From Otatea glauca (taxonomy: Eukaryota > Streptophyta > Magnoliopsida > Poales > Poaceae), in assembly GCA_036346275.1 (NCBI GenBank), contig CM070720.1:10269278-10333277 (forward strand): a DNA stretch of 64,000 bases. Direction: 5' to 3'. The notes beneath the pieces are model-generated. The model worked only from the letters and a program-made list of their open reading frames with translations, was not told the origin of the DNA and made no database searches. Of the stretch, positions 59,901-64,000 are shown in pieces. Position numbers and translations under genes: made by a program. The stretch's first letter is position 1. Every line of letters starts with the position of its first letter.

Positions 59901-60877
59901 GCACAAACTTTCCTTTATCAGTACATGTATTCGACAGACCGGTTTTGTCGATCCGGTGCAAATGCGTTACACTAGGTACAATAATGCTTCACCAATCTTA
60001 TGTACCCCGGACTAACATTTTCAGTCCGGCGTGGGTATATATTTCAACATATGAATCATACACCTTAAAATACTTATAAAAGAGGCAGTAGTTGACCTGT
60101 CTCATCCATCCTGCCAACCCCCAACGAGCAAATGGCTGGTACAACGGTTATTTCTGTTCATGCTCTATATATGCAGTGCTCTAGTTCACGAACGTAGGGA
60201 GAGCTTTGCACATACACATGTTTGACATTTTGAACACCATTGACGTCCTTAAAATCATTTACAACCCTTTGATCTTGAGCATTTCTGAGCTTTCATTCCA
60301 TCAAAGAGTTTGAGCTTCAACTCATAAACCACACACATTCATTCTGAACATTTAGAGTTCTTGCTCGAAGCTTAGTCTAGTTTGCATCTAGCTACTGAAC
60401 CAAGAGACAGGGCTTGTGGATAGTCTATTACTCTTGGAACTAGCTGTTCCTAGACAGTTGGAGAAGTTATTGGTGTGACCTATCCAAAAAAGATTGTGGA
60501 AGGCCACCATTTTTGTAAAAGGTTGAGACTCACCTCACCGGAGTGGTGGAAGAGTCAAGCTAGTGAAAAACCAAAAGCCATTGAGATTGGCTATTTGGTG
60601 GAGCAATACTTCTGAAGAAGTGCTCTAATGGGGACGTAGGAGATTGGTCTCTGAACCTCGGTGAAACATTCTTGGGTCATTCTGATATTGCTTTATCTTT
60701 GTGTATTCATCTTATTGCCTGTTTTCATTCAAGTTTTTACTGCAACTAAGTTGTGTTGGTTCCCTTCTCTAATTATTTTCTGTTGCTAAGATTTTATTGA
60801 GAAAAGTTTTTCTTAATACTTAATTTTTTTAAAAATATTGCCTATTCACCCCCCTCTAGGCCAACTTGATCCTTTCA
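59901..60877 (+). repeat. 3' LTR of the SIRE element, right part
   Basis: Continues the LTR interrupted at 48244 (compare 36405-37376) and ends GATCCTTTCA, followed by the duplication ATGTC. The two parts total about 1757 bp, against 1755 bp for the 5' LTR. Confidence 0.9.
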
Positions 60878-62055
60878 ATGTCACGCAACGATGTTGACTT
60901 GTTGATGGTACGTGGTACTTGGTTATCAACTGGGGTGGTAATCACTTAGATTGGGACAAGTGACAAAGGGCGAGTATGCCAAGGTGGGCCCGATGGGCAG
61001 AGGGTATGTGGAAGTCTTGCTTCGATCATCCTAAGGACTTAACCTTGCAAGTCTTTGACCTGAGTCAATCATGCAACCACATGTCTGGTATGGGACAGCC
61101 TAGCTGATTAATTTGCAATGTCTTAGTTTGATACTATCATTGGCAGTTTGAGTTCCCGAGTTATGGAGTAATTCACAAGGCGCAAGAGGGGGGGCGTGGT
61201 TGTGGTTTTCAGACCCACCAGTGTTGAAACCTTAGCGGGTAGTATCAGGTTAAGGTAGTGCATTGTAAAGGCTTTGTTATAATCACTCGCCTTTGTGGTG
61301 TATGGTTGTATCGTGTGGGTAAAATGCATAACCTCTACAGAGTGTAAATCTATTCGGATAGCCGTGCTCGTGGTATTGAGCAATGCTCGAGAATTACAGT
61401 TAAGGGTTAGTTTAATTAAATGAAAAACTTGGTTGGGATGGTGGAATTGCTATGTGGAAGGTTGGAACTTGACCTAGGATTGGAAACTTGGTTTACTTGA
61501 GAAATGTTGAATCTATCTATTATTGTTATTTGTTTTACAGTCTTTACAATCTATTTATTGTATTTCTTCATAAATGTTGCTTAATGCAAAATAGCCATAA
61601 TAGCCTTTTCCTTTGGAATAAGCCTTGCATATAGTTACATAGAATTGCGTTCTGTGCGCAACTTGTTGAGTGCTTTAAGTACTCACCCTTGCTAGACAAC
61701 AACAATCAACAGTTGAAAAATCTACACCTTTGTTGGAGGAGGAGTTCCAAGAGGACACGAGTCGTTAGGGTCCGAGCCTTGTCAGTTGCCTGTGGTGAAC
61801 TGATGAGCTATCTACGTCTTCTACTTTCCGCTGCTTATTTCTTAGTTTATATTTCCAGTCTAGCCCTACGTGGCTTAATAATGTAAGTTGGTCATAAGAT
61901 CGTACACTTAGCTATATAAAAAAATGGAGTATTATTATTATTGTCGTCGAGTATGATGTGATATGTACCAATGTTAAGCTATGTGTACAAGCGTTGATCC
62001 TGGGACTAGTGCGGTAAACACAGTGGGTTCAAATCAGTGGATTCTGGTCCTTACA

Positions 62056-62591
62056 AAAACCCAGCCCACCTAGTAAAGCAAGTATACCTTCTCGAAGACC
62101 CGCAAGATCAATGACGGAAGTGAAGCTCTCCTCCGGATCACGTGATCCCCGCCCTTCCTCACACCCACCCTCACCAAGGCACACACTGATGAGAGGAGCA
62201 GCCACTACGGTGCAAGAGACAGCCATCAGGGGAAGAACCCAAGAGGAGACGGGCGTACCAAGGGAGAGGAAGGGGGCGCCCAAGGGAAGAGATGCCAGGG
62301 GCGGCTGGGAGAGTAAGAGGCGCAGGGAGGGGGATTTTGCACTAGGGAGGAGGCTGGGGAAGGGCTAGGGGTGGCTGGGGAGAGGGTGGGAGAAAAAAAA
62401 CAAGGGTTAAGGTGGTGTTCTCCTCACTATGGGCCAAAAAAACCAACCTCCGGCGGCCCAAAAACAGCCCACGTGGTCAAAACTGCCCGCAGAATCCAAA
62501 AAATTCAGCCCAAAACAGTAAAAAATATTTGAGATATTATAATTGTCGTGAGAATTCCGCGTTCTATAATGGAGCCTTAGATATTGTTACA
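62056..62591 (-). repeat. LTR-like sequence, right part (low certainty)
   Basis: Appears to continue 31889-33716 after the split solo LTR. Non-coding, GC-rich at 62110-62350, ending near ATATTGTTACA. Boundaries tentative. Confidence 0.35.
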
Positions 62592-64000
62592 ATACATTAC
62601 TGCAGCATTCACAAGGGTAGCAACAATACCATCCATGTACCAAGACAGAGTACCAGCAAGCAAGGAAGCAACAAATGTAAAGCACTCGATAAGCTCTGTA
62701 CAGTGTACATCACTCCAGCGTGAATCATACATATATTATGTCGCCTAGAATCCCCGGCCTCCCAGGCCTTCCACACCCATTTTTTTGCGAAAAAACCCGC
62801 AAGTTCGGTCGAATCACGCAGAGATCCCTCCAGAGCCCCACGTGCGTGAACAGTCAACGTCCAGTACGACCAAAACTTTGAGTAAAGGCCCTCACAGTTT
62901 CACCGAATTGATTCCGTATCCTACTGTCCTCGGTCCGTTCGATCGCATCGGTGGGACGATCCGACCGTCCGCGCGCGCCGTCCATGCCCGGTGTGCGAGG
63001 AAACCCTACCTCGAGCTACCCTCTAGCCCCACGCGCCCCCTTCCTCACCCCGACCTCGCATGGCCTCTCCCTTACCTTCGCTCGCTCTCCCTCGCCCTTG
63101 CCACCTCGCCTTCCTTCGTCGTCACCCCCGCCCTCCCACGAGCTCCGCTCGCACCTCCGTTCCCCCAGCCTACGCGTTGTCGCCCTCTTGTTCCTTCCCC
63201 CCAGTCGTCGTGCCTTACTCCCCTTCCTCTCCTGATTGTCTGCTCGATTCGAGGTCGACGAGTGATTCGAGTATGGGATTCAGAAGGCGATTTGCGGATG
63301 CGGGTAGGGGAGACCGAGGGGAGCATCCATGGCCCATGAGCGAGGTATTTGAGGGCTAATAGCGGCAATATTGGCAATGGCTCTTTGCTGGTCATGGATT
63401 CGCGTCACGGACGGATTGCCTCGGTCCGAGCCCTCCATCGGTTCGCTTCTCCCCACCTCGCTCGCTCCGTCCGTTCCCTCCCGGGAAGCTACACCGTTTC
63501 CCTACGTCGTTCACCCACACCGCCTCGCCGCTCTGCCGTGTGCCCTCGCTTGCTTTCCTGGGTCACGTCCTCCGCCGCTTCTCCCGTCTCCCGCCTTGTT
63601 CGCTCCGTCGTCCCCCGTCTCGCGCCCTCCGCCGTCCCCTGTCTCGCGCCCTCCGCCGGTGCTCCCCCTTTCAGCTTCCTGTATCGCGTCCTTCTTCGCT
63701 TCTCCCCTCCCCTGCCTCGAGCGCTCCGTCGGTGCTCCCCCTTCCGACTCCGGCGTCACGCCCTTCGCCAATGCTCCGCTTCCTTGCTTCGTTCTCTCTG
63801 CCAGTTCTCCCCCTTCGTTCCACAGCTTAGGTAAGCATCGTGTTTTCCGCCTTTTCTGATTACTATGCTCGGCCCGCCGTTTTCCTCTGTGCAGGGATGC
63901 GCTGGCGACCCCTCCTCCTCCACGGCCATCGCCCGTACCCTGCCACCCCGGCGCCGTCGCTCGACTCATCCACGGCCCCCAACCACATCTCCCACACCGC
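62592..64000. other. Unassigned sequence, C/T-rich on the plus strand
   Basis: 62592-62760 has a minus-strand hydrophobic open piece I cannot identify. From about 62940 to 63830 the plus strand is strongly C- and T-rich with many overlapping open frames, as expected from composition. A short direct repeat (TCTCGCGCCCTCCGCCG) occurs twice near 63620-63655. It could be an LTR/leader region or the 5' region of a host gene cut by the window edge. AGGTAAGCAT at about 63829 resembles a splice donor. Confidence 0.5.

Larger units (their letters stand above)
35622..60877 (+). mobile_element. Ty1/copia retrotransposon, SIRE/Maximus lineage, internally deleted
   Basis: Plus-strand element with LTRs of about 1.76 kb starting TGAGAGCATCTA and ending GATCCTTTCA. 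The target duplication ATGTC is perfect (35617-35621, 60878-60882). The primer site is TGGTATCGGAGC (37379-37390). It contains a SIRE-type gag, the RNase H end of pol, a long post-pol env-like region and purine tracts. Protease, integrase and the RT core are deleted at about 39640-39660. A solo LTR (40626-43818) sits between pol and the env-like region, and a Tekay element (48245-59895) splits the 3' LTR. It needs other elements' enzymes to move and is probably dead. Confidence 0.92.
33717..62055 (+). mobile_element. Tekay-type solo LTR split by a SIRE element
   Basis: Left part 33717-35621 starts TGTAACATCC. Right part 60883-62055 ends GGTCCTTACA. They are separated by the SIRE element. Together they give about 3.08 kb, close to the 3.19 kb of the related solo LTR at 40626-43818. 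Flanking 5-mers are AGAAC (33712-33716) and AAAAC (62056-62060), one mismatch. The part after SIRE continues the LTR exactly where the left part stops (by comparison with the relative). No coding sequence. Confidence 0.78.

Noticed and set aside
62592..62857. Minus-strand hydrophobic open frame (possible membrane-protein exon)
   Set aside because: No family recognised, no clear splice sites, and the plus strand is equally open.
63060..63969. Several overlapping 90-160-codon frames on both strands
   Set aside because: Produced by the strong C/T composition; all frames are open and none carries a motif.
1..64000. tRNA, rRNA or microRNA genes
   Set aside because: The only tRNA-related sequences seen are retrotransposon primer sites; no cloverleaf or rRNA signature was found by eye.

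Overview
The window is plant nuclear DNA, almost certainly from a grass. The evidence is intron-containing gene pieces of plant type, CACTA transposons with TCACTGCCGG subterminal repeats, and LTR retrotransposons of the lineages that fill grass genomes (Tat, Tekay/Del, SIRE/Maximus, Ale, Tork, Angela). There is no prokaryotic gene organisation, CRISPR array or operon. Nearly all of the 64 kb is transposon sequence, and no intact host gene is present.

Layout. (1) 1-~8600: a Tat-lineage Ty3/gypsy element on the minus strand, cut by the left window edge, with gag, protease, RT, two RNase H domains, integrase and an antisense additional ORF. (2) 8741-20092: the 3' half of a plus-strand host gene for a fold-type IV PLP aminotransferase (branched-chain/D-amino-acid aminotransferase-like, plant At5g27410/At3g05190 type). 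Its first visible intron holds a 5.0 kb CACTA transposon (8971-13955, TSD GCA). An Ale-lineage copia element (14475-19334) splits the next exon, which also carries a 1-bp frameshift. This copy is a pseudogene. (3) 20093-26297: low-gene sequence with an isolated BRC-repeat-like exon, a truncated Tekay-type LTR, an Angela/BARE-like solo LTR (22541-23915, TSD ACCTT), and the orphan last exon of an OB-fold protein (At4g28440-like). (4) 26298-31755: a complete but decayed Tork-type copia element on the minus strand (TSD ATTGG). (5) 31889-62591: a nested stack. A Tekay-type solo LTR (33717-35621 plus 60883-62055) contains a SIRE element (35622-60877, TSD ATGTC). The SIRE element contains another solo LTR of the same family in inverted orientation (40626-43818, TSD GTTCT), and its 3' LTR is split by a full-length Tekay/Del element (48245-59895, TSD GTCTG). 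The outermost solo LTR itself appears to sit in an older LTR-like sequence. (6) 62592-64000: unassigned sequence, very C/T-rich from about 62940.

The genes do not form a pathway. The coherent story is repeated insertion, deletion and base decay. Many lesions are G-to-A or C-to-T transitions (Trp codons to stops, Cys to Tyr, Asp to Asn, target-site mismatches), as expected for methylated, silenced DNA. Points that most merit a second look are the antisense coiled-coil ORF and AGCCGAT-motif enrichment in the Tat element, the chimeric CACTA with a Ulp1-type protease and three repeat arrays, the hairpin array in the SIRE LTR, and a degenerate leader ORF with dsRNA-binding-like layout in the Tekay element.
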